From Bacteroidota bacterium (GTDB lineage Bacteria; Bacteroidota; Bacteroidia; Bacteroidales; Cfx3-03), in assembly GCA_013390605.1 (NCBI GenBank), contig JACAUB010000001.1:2099787-2163786 (forward strand): a stretch of DNA of 64,000 nt, given 5' to 3'. The notes below the pieces were generated by a model, which saw only the letters and a list, made by a program, of their open reading frames with translations, was not told the origin of the DNA and did not search any database. A program made the translations under genes and the position numbers. Position 1 is the stretch's first letter. Each line of letters starts with the position of its first letter. Shown piece after piece: positions 47,843 to 58,771 of the stretch.

Positions 47843-50512
47843 TTAAAATAAACTCATTTGAGTAGGCTCTCCATCTATAGAGCGTTGATCATCATCCGGA
47901 TTGTCATTATCTTCAGGAAAAGGATCATAAAACTCTACTTCATCGCCTTCTGATGGTTCATCCGTATTTGTTATTTCATGCGAATCTTGATAAGGAAGAG
48001 CATCAAGCCATTTAATATCTTTTATAAGATGATTATGTAATCGTTTCCCCTTGGCCTTGTAGCCTTTTACTTCAATAAATTCAGATACATTAATCTCTTC
48101 ATTTTCTCTTGGATTTCGAACACCTTCATTATCAAACTCAATTTCAAGACGAGGAAGCCAATCAAGGGTAATTAAAACCAACATTGATCCATCTTCAACA
48201 CCCACAAAATCAGTTTTCTTATCAGAAGGTTCGATTGTAAAACGCTTCAGATACAAGGTCTGTTTTTCTGCAAAAAAGTAGATTAGCGAAACAATCCTGT
48301 CGGCCCTGAACTTTTCAATAAAGAGTAGATCTTCATCGAAATGTGTACCCAGATCAAAACTAGTAACTCTATAATAACCTGTTTTATATATTGTTAATAA
48401 CCGATCATCTCCTTTAAAAGCACCAAGTAATTTTCCTCGTCCTTCTGCATTTAATCGTTTAACCGACTCATCATACCAAATATTGCGAGCACCAAGTGTT
48501 GATACACCATCTTCTTTTTTCTCGATTTTTTTAACCGGATTCTTTGTCAGGAGATTGCCCTGACTCTGCCGCCCCTTTATCGCAAGTTCACTAAAATCAA
48601 ATTCAAATATAGGCTTTTTTAATTTGGGTTTCGGTTTAAGTATTATTTTCAATACTTCAGCTTCGCCATTGGGATTAGCAGAAAAATAAAGAACTTTCGA
48701 AGCTGTAGTTCCTTTAGTTATATCATATTCCTTATCTCGGGTTATACCTTTTACAGCAAATCGCTTAATATATGCTGGACCATATTTTCCATCCTGATAA
48801 ACCAAGTTATAAATTGTACGTTCATCATTCTTTCTGAATAGATCAATATAGAGAACATTTTCGCCTATATAGACTTTTTCAGCAACCTTTGTCACAATGA
48901 ATGTGCCGTTTTCTCTGAAAACAATGATGTCATCGATATCTGAACATTCGCACACAAATTCATCTTTTTTAAGACTAAACCCGGCAAATCCTTCAACCTT
49001 ATTAACATAAAGCTTCATGTTTGCAGCTGCAACCATAACAGCTTCAATATTTTCAAAGCTTCTTATTTCAGTTTTACGATCTCGTCCCCTGCCATATTTG
49101 TCTTTAATACGATTAAAATAATTGATGGCATATTCAACCAGATGCTCTAAATGAAACAGAACTTCTTTGATCTGTTCTTCAAGATTTTTTATTCTTTCAT
49201 CGGCAGCATGTGTTTCGAAACCTTGAATTCTTCGGATACGAATTTCGACCAAACGTTCATAATCTGAAACCAGAATTTCTCTATAAAATAAACTTCGATA
49301 TGGATCGAATGCCTTATCAAGTATTTCAATTGTATTCTCCCAATTCTTACTATTTTCGATAAGATGAAAAAGCCTGTTTTCGATAAATATTTTTTCCAAG
49401 GAAGAAAAGAACAGCTTTTCTTTCAACTCAGCCAATTCAATATCAAGTTCAAGCTTAAGCAAGTCCAACGTATTTTGTGTTGACTTTCGAAGCATATCTG
49501 GAACCGAAAGAAACTGTGGCCGGCCTTCATGTATTACACATGAATTTGGAGATATCCCAATCTCGCAATCCGTAAAAGCATAAAGTGCATCAATTGTAGT
49601 ATCTGGCGATACATTTGGTTGTAAATGAACTAAGATCTCAACATTCTGAGCTGTATTATCATCAATCTTTCGAATCTTGATTTTTCCTTTTTCATTAGCC
49701 GTAATAATTGAATCAATTAAGCTCGATGTTGTCGCTCCAAATGGCAGCTCCGAAATAACCAATGTTTTTTTATCGAATTGTGATATTTTAGCTCTTACAC
49801 GAATTTTTCCTCCCCTAAGCCCCTCATTATATTTGGAACAATCAACCAATCCTCCTGCTGGAAAATCAGGGAGTACTTCAAAAGGTTCATTCTTTAAGAT
49901 ATGAATAGAAGCATCAATAAGCTCATTAAAATTATGCGGAAGAATTTTTGAAGCAAGACCTACTGCAATACCCTCTACTCCCTGCGCTAACAATAATGGA
50001 AATTTAACAGGAAGCATAACCGGTTCCTTGTTTCTTCCATCATATGACGCCTTCCAGATTGTTGTTTTAGGATTAAATACAACGTCTAACGCGAATTTAG
50101 ATAATCGAGCCTCAATATAACGAGGAGCAGCAGCACTATCGCCGGTATGAATATTTCCCCAGTTCCCCTGACAGTCAACCAATAAATCTTTTTGACCTAA
50201 TTGAACTAAAGCATCACCAATAGAAGCATCACCATGTGGATGATATTTCATTGTATGACCAATAATATTAGCTACCTTATTATATCTTCCATCATCAAGT
50301 TCTTTCATTGCGTGCATTAAGCGCCGCTGTACAGGTTTTAAACCGTCAAGGACTTCGGGAACTGCACGTTCTAAAATCACATAAGAAGCATAGTCAAGAA
50401 ACCAGTTTTCATACATCCCCGTGAGATGCAATATTTTATGTCCTTCACCTTGATGCTTATCAATATTCTCATTCTCGTTTTTAGGTTCAGGTAAATCCTG
50501 AAATTCATCCAT
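47843..50512 (-). CDS. parC: DNA topoisomerase IV subunit A
   Basis: DNA-cleavage subunit of a type IIA topoisomerase; 889 residues. Breakage-reunion domain: DGLKPVQRRLMHAM (56-69), HPHGDASIGDALV (91-103) and active-site Tyr132 after Arg131 in AAAPRYIEARL. Coiled-coil and gate regions follow. The C-terminal domain (about 500-810) has weak blades and no GyrA box (QRRGGKG), which favours ParC over GyrA. The C-terminus is acidic (DDDQRSIDGEPTQMSLF). parE is not adjacent in the visible 13 kb around it. Confidence 0.92.
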   Translation of the reverse strand: MDEFQDLPEPKNENENIDKHQGEGHKILHLTGMYENWFLDYASYVILERAVPEVLDGLKPVQRRLMHAMKELDDGRYNKVANIIGHTMKYHPHGDASIGDALVQLGQKDLLVDCQGNWGNIHTGDSAAAPRYIEARLSKFALDVVFNPKTTIWKASYDGRNKEPVMLPVKFPLLLAQGVEGIAVGLASKILPHNFNELIDASIHILKNEPFEVLPDFPAGGLVDCSKYNEGLRGGKIRVRAKISQFDKKTLVISELPFGATTSSLIDSIITANEKGKIKIRKIDDNTAQNVEILVHLQPNVSPDTTIDALYAFTDCEIGISPNSCVIHEGRPQFLSVPDMLRKSTQNTLDLLKLELDIELAELKEKLFFSSLEKIFIENRLFHLIENSKNWENTIEILDKAFDPYRSLFYREILVSDYERLVEIRIRRIQGFETHAADERIKNLEEQIKEVLFHLEHLVEYAINYFNRIKDKYGRGRDRKTEIRSFENIEAVMVAAANMKLYVNKVEGFAGFSLKKDEFVCECSDIDDIIVFRENGTFIVTKVAEKVYIGENVLYIDLFRKNDERTIYNLVYQDGKYGPAYIKRFAVKGITRDKEYDITKGTTASKVLYFSANPNGEAEVLKIILKPKPKLKKPIFEFDFSELAIKGRQSQGNLLTKNPVKKIEKKEDGVSTLGARNIWYDESVKRLNAEGRGKLLGAFKGDDRLLTIYKTGYYRVTSFDLGTHFDEDLLFIEKFRADRIVSLIYFFAEKQTLYLKRFTIEPSDKKTDFVGVEDGSMLVLITLDWLPRLEIEFDNEGVRNPRENEEINVSEFIEVKGYKAKGKRLHNHLIKDIKWLDALPYQDSHEITNTDEPSEGDEVEFYDPFPEDNDNPDDDQRSIDGEPTQMSLF

Positions 50513-50732
50513 TCTTAGTAAATATTTGGAAATTATTACGCTTATTCTTTCGACCTATCTTAATCAAAACATTAAAACTTAAAGTATGCCGTTTTTTCAA
50601 TAAAAAGTAAAGAATGCTTCACTTTTATTCAAAAGAGGATTGATGATCCCTTTCTCCAGTTTACAAAAATACAGCTTCTTCTGAATACTAAAAAATATTA
50701 ACCGATAATTCAGTAACGCTATTTATTAACAT

Positions 50733-51179
50733 TTATTTTTTAGCAGCCTGATACCTGTTTTCGAATTGCAAAGCATGTTTTGTTTCCTCATAGGCCAGCA
50801 TTCGAAAAAGCTCTATCATAGTTTGAGTTGTTGATTCTCTTGCAAGATCGGTATAAAGATTTACTGCTGCTCTCTCTTTTTGAATGGCAATATTCAAACA
50901 CTCTTCAAAAGCTATATCAGCAGCGGGAAAAATATGAGGTAAATATTTATTTGAACTTAAATCGATATCGATTTTAGAAAGCTCTAATTCGTTTCTTTTA
51001 CTAAAAAAATATTCGAGTTTCTTGACATGACAAATTTCTTCTCTCATCAAAGCTAAAAATATCTTTTTCTCATCTTCTCTAGTAGTATTGTCGGCTAACC
51101 GCGAATAAAATTCTATAGACTGGTTTTCCGATTCCAGCGCAAACGATAAAACATCGTCAATCGTTGTGAAATTTCTCAT
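50733..51179 (-). CDS. Rubrerythrin/ferritin-like diiron protein
   Basis: A 148-residue four-helix-bundle protein of the ferritin-like superfamily, erythrin type. Diiron ligands are recognisable as Glu-x-x-His motifs EEICH (47-51) and EETKH (131-135), plus Glu16/18 and Glu102 in the other helices. It lacks a rubredoxin domain, so it is not a full rubrerythrin. Likely peroxide or iron handling in the cytosol. It stands alone; the flavodiiron protein gene 3 kb away suggests a shared oxidative-stress theme. Confidence 0.85.
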   Translation of the reverse strand: MRNFTTIDDVLSFALESENQSIEFYSRLADNTTREDEKKIFLALMREEICHVKKLEYFFSKRNELELSKIDIDLSSNKYLPHIFPAADIAFEECLNIAIQKERAAVNLYTDLARESTTQTMIELFRMLAYEETKHALQFENRYQAAKK

Positions 51180-51366
51180 AGCCTTTATATTCTATTTTTT
51201 ATCTTAAGTATATTTATTTTTCGAATTAAGAATCTAAGATACAAATAAAATCAGACGTCAAGTCCAAAAAATATTTCCAAAAATCACGCATGAAAAAATA
51301 TAGATGATCCATTTCAAGACCAGCTAATCTTCTCTGACAACTTTACAAAAAGGATAAATAAAACGC

Positions 51367-51481
51367 GTTGGATGAATTAGATTTCGACTTATAGATTATC
51401 AAATAGTTATCATACTAAATTTCTACGAGTTTGAAATCCTAATCAATTAATTTTGATCAAATCTCAAATTAATTCATCCAA
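51367..51481. repeat. Dispersed intergenic repeat, copy B
   Basis: Ungapped partner of 1334-1448 at about 73% identity. The ends are a perfect 12-bp inverted repeat, TTGGATGAATTA (51368-51379) and TAATTCATCCAA (51470-51481), which frames a 114-bp unit and suggests a MITE-like or structured element. Confidence 0.6.
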
Positions 51482-51569
51482 TGGGTTAAATAAAAGGAAA
51501 AGAGATAGAACTTATTTTTAAAGAAAGAAAATTACTCTTGCAAGGTAATATTTTAGACCTAGAAAAAGA

Positions 51570-51612
51570 GAATATCTCAGATTAATGATTTTTTCGCTAA
51601 TCTGAGATATTC
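51570..51612 (-). terminator. Terminator after the ABC-F gene
   Basis: Perfect 15-bp stem GAATATCTCAGATTA with its complement, 13-nt loop, followed on the minus strand by CTCTTTTTCT, 12 bp beyond the stop. Confidence 0.8.
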
Positions 51613-51624
51613 TGTTCGAATAAT

Positions 51625-53238
<1,614 letters not shown>

Positions 53239-53775
53239 TTAAAAATATTGTTCTTGTTATTTCTTTATATACCGCTTAAAAAGCCGGCAAAGGTACTAAT
53301 TTATTTTCATATTTTGGAGTCATGAGTAAATCAAATATCAATATAAATCAGCATATTAAAATTTTAGTTTATTTTTAATAAAAAAGTAGTCATTTATATA
53401 ATGCATATTAAAATCGTAAATCAAATTAAAAGAAATTCAATAAAAATCATACATCTATGATTGCAGATATCACAGATAGATTGTCACTTGGTTATTACTT
53501 CTATCATAATTGGTATCCGATAGACCAGATATGTACCAGTTAGATATGGAGAACCTATCGATCTATTAAGAGAACGATCATAGATGTATAATCATTGTTG
53601 AATCTGGTTCCAATCCTCTTTCTCGCTTGAAAAAGAACTTCATCCATTTATCCCAAAGCAAATTAATAAAAAATTATATTTTGCATTTTTATATCTTATG
53701 TTTCATTTTGTTCAAAATTGTTGTATTTTTAAGAATTAATTAGTCTATTACTCTTAATTTAAGACATTTAAAGAT
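53239..53775. other. Intergenic region with MITE-like palindrome
   Basis: 537 bp between divergent ABC-F and hybrid-kinase genes. It holds the 141-bp palindrome at 53449-53589 and no reading frame. The kinase promoter must lie in 53600-53775, where no exact TAnnTTTG box was seen. Confidence 0.55.
53449..53589. mobile_element. Candidate MITE-like element (141 bp)
   Basis: Perfect 13-bp terminal inverted repeats ATACATCTATGAT (53449-53461) and ATCATAGATGTAT (53577-53589), with the interior also partly self-complementary and a TGGTA/TACCA pair near the centre. Both sides are flanked by AATC, a possible 4-bp target duplication. It has no coding capacity. Confidence 0.5.
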
Positions 53776-56340
53776 ATGTTGACTATTCTCAATAAACCGA
53801 ATATTGATAAAAAGAAGCTATTCTATTTATTGTCCATTGTTTTTATCATATTGTGTAGTAGTGGATGGTTATTTTTCAAAACCCAAAAGGCACAAATTAG
53901 AGAAGAAAAATCACTTGAATTAGAAGCGATTGGAGATTTAAAAGCTTCTCAAATTGAGGCGTGGATTAAAGAGAGAAGATCTGAAGGTTTCTATTTTCAT
54001 AATAATACCATTTTTAAAGCAGCTGTTGCCGATTTTATAAAAGCACCAAATAGTTCTGGAAATAAAGATAAAATATCCAACTGGTTACTGACATTCATGA
54101 AAGGCCATGAATATATTACTTCTTATTTAATCACTCCTGATAAAAAAGTATTTGCGTTTTCGAATTACAAATTACCTACTCAGAATTTTATTGAGCTATT
54201 TCAACATAATCACCTCAATTTAGATATTGCTGATAGTACAGTCAAAATGAGCGATGCTTATCAATTATCAAACGATAACAATGTTTCGATAGATATGCTA
54301 ACGACGCTTCAAGACACTAAAATCCCAAAAAAAAGATTGGCATATCTTTTATTTCGTCTAGATCCTTCTATCCAACTGTTTCAAAATATACAGACATGGC
54401 CAAATCCAAGTAAAACATCTGAAACTTATATTATTAGAAATGAAAATGATACGGTTGTTTATATTAATGAACTTCGTTCTCTAAAAAATAAACCTCTCAA
54501 ATTTAGGATGCCTATTCTACAAAAAAATATTATTGAGGTAAGAGCAGCTAAGGGAGAGAGAGGAATTATCGAAGGGATTGATTATCGGGGCACAAAAGTT
54601 TTAGCAAATATTCATAAAATCAAACATGCCAAATGGATAATGATTGCCAAGGTTGATCAATCTGAAATTTATTCACAAATAGATTCTCTGGCTATCCTAA
54701 TAACATTATTTGTCATTCTTCTTTTCTCAATAACCGTATTTTTGATTCTATTTATCAATAAAAATGCTATTAGTAAAACGTATAAACAATTATACGAAAA
54801 AGAGTTAGAGAACAATGAATTAAAACAAAAATATGATTATTTGATGCAATTAGCAAATGATATCATTTTAATTTACAATATAAAAGGTGATATAATTGCA
54901 GCAAATGAAAGTGCAGTTTTGGAATATGGGTACACACAGATAGAACTAACAAAAATGAATGTTGAGGATCTTCATATTCATGAAACCAAGTCTGATACAA
55001 AAGAAAATATTCAGAAATTAATAGAATTAGGACGATTACGCTATGAGACTAAAAATATTCGGAAGAACGGAACAGAGTTAATTATCGATGTAAGTTCAAG
55101 ATTAATAACATTATCAAATAAGCCTCATATTCTAAGTATTATCAGAAACATTACAGAGCAAAAACAAAATCAATATGATTTAATTGTTGCGAAGAAACGA
55201 TCAGAAGAGAGTGATAATCTCAAAACCTTTTTTATTAATAATCTTTCACACGAAATAAGGACGCCACTGAATGCTATTATCGGTTTTTCTAAACTATTGG
55301 AGGATAATGAAATTTCTATTGAAGAAAAAAATAAATTCATCAAAATAATTGATAAAAGCTCTACAGAGCTCTTGAATAATTTTTCTAATATTATAGATAT
55401 TTCCCAAATTGAAACAAAGCAACTTAAAATTAATTATTCTAAAATAGCTATTTCAACTATTCTTACTCATATAGAATCATTTTTGAAACAACAAATAATA
55501 TTATTTGAAAAATCGAATCTCAAAATTGAAATAAATGCGTCACCCGAAATCCGAAAAGAAAAATTTGATATTGATGAAGAACGATTAATACAAATATTAG
55601 AGAACCTCATTTCAAATGCCATAAAATTTACAAATAGCGGAAGTGTTATCGTTGAGTGTAATTTAGTAACCGACCATATTATATTTTCGATAAAAGATAG
55701 CGGGATAGGTATTTCTATAGAAAAACAAAATTATATATTTGATCAATTTAGAAAAGGTGATGAATCGTTTAGTAGTGGTGAACGAGGGATTGGTCTTGGA
55801 TTATCAATTGCAAAAGGATTAACAAAACTAATGAATGGGGATATTTGGGTGGAATCAGAGATAGGAACCGGGTCCATCTTTTATGTAAGATTTCCTTTGA
55901 ACACAAATATTACCGCTAAAACCGATAATGATAAAATCACTAATCAGATTGAAGTAGAAAAACCAGTGATTCTTATTGCAGAAGATGAAATGTATAATAT
56001 GTTTTATTTCAAGGAGATATTTAAAAATTACAATGTAGAACTCCTTGATGCACGTGATGGAATTGAAGCACTTCGTATTTTAAAAGCACGACCAGATGTA
56101 ACGCTGATTCTATTAGATTTAAAAATGCCTGGAATGGGGGGATATGAAGTATTGCAACAGGCCAAACCACTCTATCCATCGTTGATATTTATTGCCCAAA
56201 CAGCTTATGCAATGTTTGATGATCGAACTAAATGTATTAATGCGGGCTTTGATGATTATATTTCAAAACCAGTAACACAAATAGACCTTTTAAAAATCAT
56301 TAATAAACATTTAAAAGCACCTTTAATCCAAACGAATTAA
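53776..56340 (+). CDS. Membrane hybrid histidine kinase (sensor-PAS-HisKA-HATPase-REC)
   Basis: An 854-residue kinase. Membrane helices lie at about 14-35 and 304-328. The periplasmic sensor between them starts LEAIGDLKASQIEAWIKERR, a pattern typical of double-Cache-like sensors. A PAS domain (about 350-465) is followed by HisKA with His492 in NNLSHEIRTPLNA and an HATPase with ENLISNAIKF, DSGIGIS and GIGLGLSIAKG. The C-terminal receiver (about 730-850) has Asp781 in LLDLKMPGMGG. No partner regulator is adjacent. Its stop codon overlaps the prmC stop on the other strand. Confidence 0.92.
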   Translation: MLTILNKPNIDKKKLFYLLSIVFIILCSSGWLFFKTQKAQIREEKSLELEAIGDLKASQIEAWIKERRSEGFYFHNNTIFKAAVADFIKAPNSSGNKDKISNWLLTFMKGHEYITSYLITPDKKVFAFSNYKLPTQNFIELFQHNHLNLDIADSTVKMSDAYQLSNDNNVSIDMLTTLQDTKIPKKRLAYLLFRLDPSIQLFQNIQTWPNPSKTSETYIIRNENDTVVYINELRSLKNKPLKFRMPILQKNIIEVRAAKGERGIIEGIDYRGTKVLANIHKIKHAKWIMIAKVDQSEIYSQIDSLAILITLFVILLFSITVFLILFINKNAISKTYKQLYEKELENNELKQKYDYLMQLANDIILIYNIKGDIIAANESAVLEYGYTQIELTKMNVEDLHIHETKSDTKENIQKLIELGRLRYETKNIRKNGTELIIDVSSRLITLSNKPHILSIIRNITEQKQNQYDLIVAKKRSEESDNLKTFFINNLSHEIRTPLNAIIGFSKLLEDNEISIEEKNKFIKIIDKSSTELLNNFSNIIDISQIETKQLKINYSKIAISTILTHIESFLKQQIILFEKSNLKIEINASPEIRKEKFDIDEERLIQILENLISNAIKFTNSGSVIVECNLVTDHIIFSIKDSGIGISIEKQNYIFDQFRKGDESFSSGERGIGLGLSIAKGLTKLMNGDIWVESEIGTGSIFYVRFPLNTNITAKTDNDKITNQIEVEKPVILIAEDEMYNMFYFKEIFKNYNVELLDARDGIEALRILKARPDVTLILLDLKMPGMGGYEVLQQAKPLYPSLIFIAQTAYAMFDDRTKCINAGFDDYISKPVTQIDLLKIINKHLKAPLIQTN

Positions 56341-57221
56341 TTTGGTAATTTACATTTTAACATTCTGGGCTTATTTTGCATATCTGTTCGTATCTCAATC
56401 AGAATAAAACCTTTATCAGACAAGATATTTTTCAAATTAAGAGAGAGGTATTCATTAATTTCAAAATAGAGTACTCCACCTTTATTTAAATGGGATAAAG
56501 CAAAATCTGAAATCATCTCATAATAGATCAAAGGATTTTCATCTGTTACAAACAAAGCTAAATGCGGCTCGAAATCAATAACATTAGCGTTCATTTGTTT
56601 TTTTTCAGAATTCCTCACATAAGGTGGATTACTAACAATTATATCAAAAGTGCTTAACGCTTTTGTTACGAAAGTATCCAGAATATTTGTACAGATAAAC
56701 GAGACTTCAGCACCTATATTTATTGCATTTTCTTCAGCAATTTTCAATGCATTTTCTGATATATCTAATGCATAGAGCATAGCATCGCGAAGTTGTTTTT
56801 TTAGAGTTATTGCAATGCAGCCACTCCCTGTACCAATGTCAAGTATTTTTAATTTATTATCTTGTCCAACAAAATCTTTATTCTCATCAATTATCCAGTT
56901 ACATAACTCTTCAGTTTCTCTACGAGGGATTAAAACCGATTCATTAACAATAAATTTTTCTCCATAAAACCATGCATTTCCAACAATATATTGTAATGGT
57001 TTATTTCTTAATAAATCTTTTACTGCAAAATGTATCTTTAATAACTCAGATTCTGATAATCGTCTTGAAGTGTCAGAAAGAATTTCATGTCTTTTTAAAT
57101 CAACTAATTCTTCGAATAAAATGGCAATCATACTTTCTGCCTCAGTTTCATCATATAAATCGGTTAGTACTAAACGATAATGTTTATAAATATCAATTGC
57201 TTTGTTTGACGAAACTTTCAT
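56337..57221 (-). CDS. prmC: Peptide chain release factor N5-glutamine methyltransferase
   Basis: Methylates the GGQ glutamine of RF1/RF2 (EC 2.1.1.297); 294 residues. The N-terminal helical domain has PLQYIVGNAWFYG (75-87) and the IPRRETEEL segment (98-106). The Rossmann methyltransferase has DIGTGSGCIA (128-137), ALDISENAL and the catalytic NPPY at 198-201. Length is normal. It overlaps the hybrid kinase tail to tail by 3 bp (TTAA serves both stops). Confidence 0.95.
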   Translation of the reverse strand: MKVSSNKAIDIYKHYRLVLTDLYDETEAESMIAILFEELVDLKRHEILSDTSRRLSESELLKIHFAVKDLLRNKPLQYIVGNAWFYGEKFIVNESVLIPRRETEELCNWIIDENKDFVGQDNKLKILDIGTGSGCIAITLKKQLRDAMLYALDISENALKIAEENAINIGAEVSFICTNILDTFVTKALSTFDIIVSNPPYVRNSEKKQMNANVIDFEPHLALFVTDENPLIYYEMISDFALSHLNKGGVLYFEINEYLSLNLKNILSDKGFILIEIRTDMQNKPRMLKCKLPN

Positions 57222-57328
57222 CTGAATATCGATTAAAAAAAAGGATTGGCTTTTTGTAAATTGTGTTTATCAAAATGTATACTTTAAAAACCACAATTTT
57301 TCATCAACAAAGTTACAAACAGTTCGAT

Positions 57329-57336
57329 TACCTTTG
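57329..57336 (+). promoter_or_regulatory. Putative -7 box (TACCTTTG) of the gene at 57351
   Basis: Exact TAnnTTTG match 14 bp before the ATG at 57351. It implies that the in-frame TTG at 57345 is unlikely to be the start. Confidence 0.45.
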
Positions 57337-57350
57337 CAGAGATTTTGAAA

Positions 57351-58226
57351 ATGAAAAATATGGAGAGCGCTTTTATCCGATGTATGATGAATAATGAGTT
57401 TTTAGTTATTAACTTATTTGCTTTTTATTCTAAATACAAAGATCTTAATCTGAGAAATATTATAAATAATCAAGGAGATTCAGCTTTAATACTAACTGAA
57501 ATTGAATTAGGCGATTTTGACTTACACGGCAAAATGATTTATAAAAAAGTTAATTTACTTGATCTAAAGTTAACTTTTCTTGACGAAAAGTCTATTCAAA
57601 TCACGAACCAGGACACCTATTCTTATATTCGAAATCTTTTTGCAAATACAATAACCTATTCTGAGACCAAACCCAATCAGAAAGATGAGGATTGGTTTGG
57701 AGAAAAGTTATTTTATGGAAAATATCCCAAAATGGCATTTCATTTAAAATCTGAAACAGTTGAGTGGAATTCACCTTCAACTTTAAAGGAGCTATTGGTC
57801 GATGTGCCAAAACTTAATAATTTCATGGTTTGTACAGGGGGATATCAATTCGCTAATTGTTGTAGTTCAGCTATTTTAGATCTTTGCCGAACGCATGAAA
57901 ACCATCTCTTTGTTGAAGATGAAGAACATTTATTATTAGGAACAGGACTCTCCCCTATTACTTCTATCCATTTTTTAAGAAATCAGTATGCGAGCCTTGA
58001 CCATATATTAGAAGATCTCCCTTCTTCTCTGAAACATTTCTCATCACTCTGGGATATCTGTTGTTTCCATCCACAAGGAAAAAAATTACTTAAAGAACTC
58101 GAACTGTTAAAGACCACAATCTCTATCCATAATGGGGAAAAAGCAATAAATATTACCCCTACATTAATTAATAAGTTCACTACAGGAATTCCGCTCTATT
58201 TTCTTATTCCTAAGCTACAACAATAA
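57351..58226 (+). CDS. Conserved hypothetical protein
   Basis: About 291 residues, soluble, no signal peptide or membrane segment. I recognise no domain. It is relatively rich in Cys, including a segment MVCTGGYQFANCCSSAILDLC (about 158-178), which could bind metal or be redox-active, though no standard CxxC spacing is seen. The ATG at 57351 is preferred (ATG at 57360 also possible). The HIT-family gene follows 53 bp downstream on the same strand. Confidence 0.72.
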   Translation: MKNMESAFIRCMMNNEFLVINLFAFYSKYKDLNLRNIINNQGDSALILTEIELGDFDLHGKMIYKKVNLLDLKLTFLDEKSIQITNQDTYSYIRNLFANTITYSETKPNQKDEDWFGEKLFYGKYPKMAFHLKSETVEWNSPSTLKELLVDVPKLNNFMVCTGGYQFANCCSSAILDLCRTHENHLFVEDEEHLLLGTGLSPITSIHFLRNQYASLDHILEDLPSSLKHFSSLWDICCFHPQGKKLLKELELLKTTISIHNGEKAINITPTLINKFTTGIPLYFLIPKLQQ

Positions 58227-58279
58227 TGCAAAATATCAGGTTATCAATACTAAGTAAATGAATCTAATTAAATTATTCA

Positions 58280-58771
58280 ATGAAAACTGAGATAAAATGT
58301 CCATTTTGTAATCCAGATATCAGTATAACTTCGTTTTCAGAAAGTCAAAATTTTTGGGCTATCTATGATATTGCGCCTATTTTACCAGGGCACTCTTTAA
58401 TTATTCCAAAACGCCACATAAAAAGTATTCAGGAACTATCCACTGAACAGTTTGATGAATTTTTTCAATTTGGCAGGGAGGTAACAAAAAAGCTATCTTT
58501 GTTTTTTAAGACCGATGCTTTTGACTGGATCATTCAAGAAAATGAAGAAGCCGGACAAAGCATTCCACATCTTCATTTACATATTATATTAAGGACTAAA
58601 GATGATCTACCAAATGCCGGTGATTGGTATTCTGTTTTGAAAAACAAGAACAAGGAAGAAGTAGTTGATAGTGAAAACCGACCACGTTTCTCTATTGACG
58701 AACTAACAAATATTGCAAAAAAATTAAAAGATGCTTTTGTAGAATTAGATAAAGAAAAGAGCAACACCTAA
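58280..58771 (+). CDS. HIT family nucleotide hydrolase/transferase
   Basis: A 163-residue histidine-triad protein. N-terminal CPFCNPD, then LPGHSLIIPKRHI (around 34-46) and the catalytic triad motif HLHLHI in SIPHLHLHIIL (about 92-102). The family hydrolyses dinucleoside polyphosphates or AMP-lysine-type conjugates; the substrate is not known. Its 3' end overlaps the convergent EamA transporter gene by 27 bp. Confidence 0.9.
   Translation: MKTEIKCPFCNPDISITSFSESQNFWAIYDIAPILPGHSLIIPKRHIKSIQELSTEQFDEFFQFGREVTKKLSLFFKTDAFDWIIQENEEAGQSIPHLHLHIILRTKDDLPNAGDWYSVLKNKNKEEVVDSENRPRFSIDELTNIAKKLKDAFVELDKEKSNT

Larger units (their letters stand above)
51180..51624. other. Intergenic region with copy B of the dispersed repeat and a terminator
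   Basis: No gene. Contains repeat copy B (51367-51481) and the hairpin at 51570-51612. The stretch 51217-51360 is AT-rich and shows nothing further. Confidence 0.6.
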
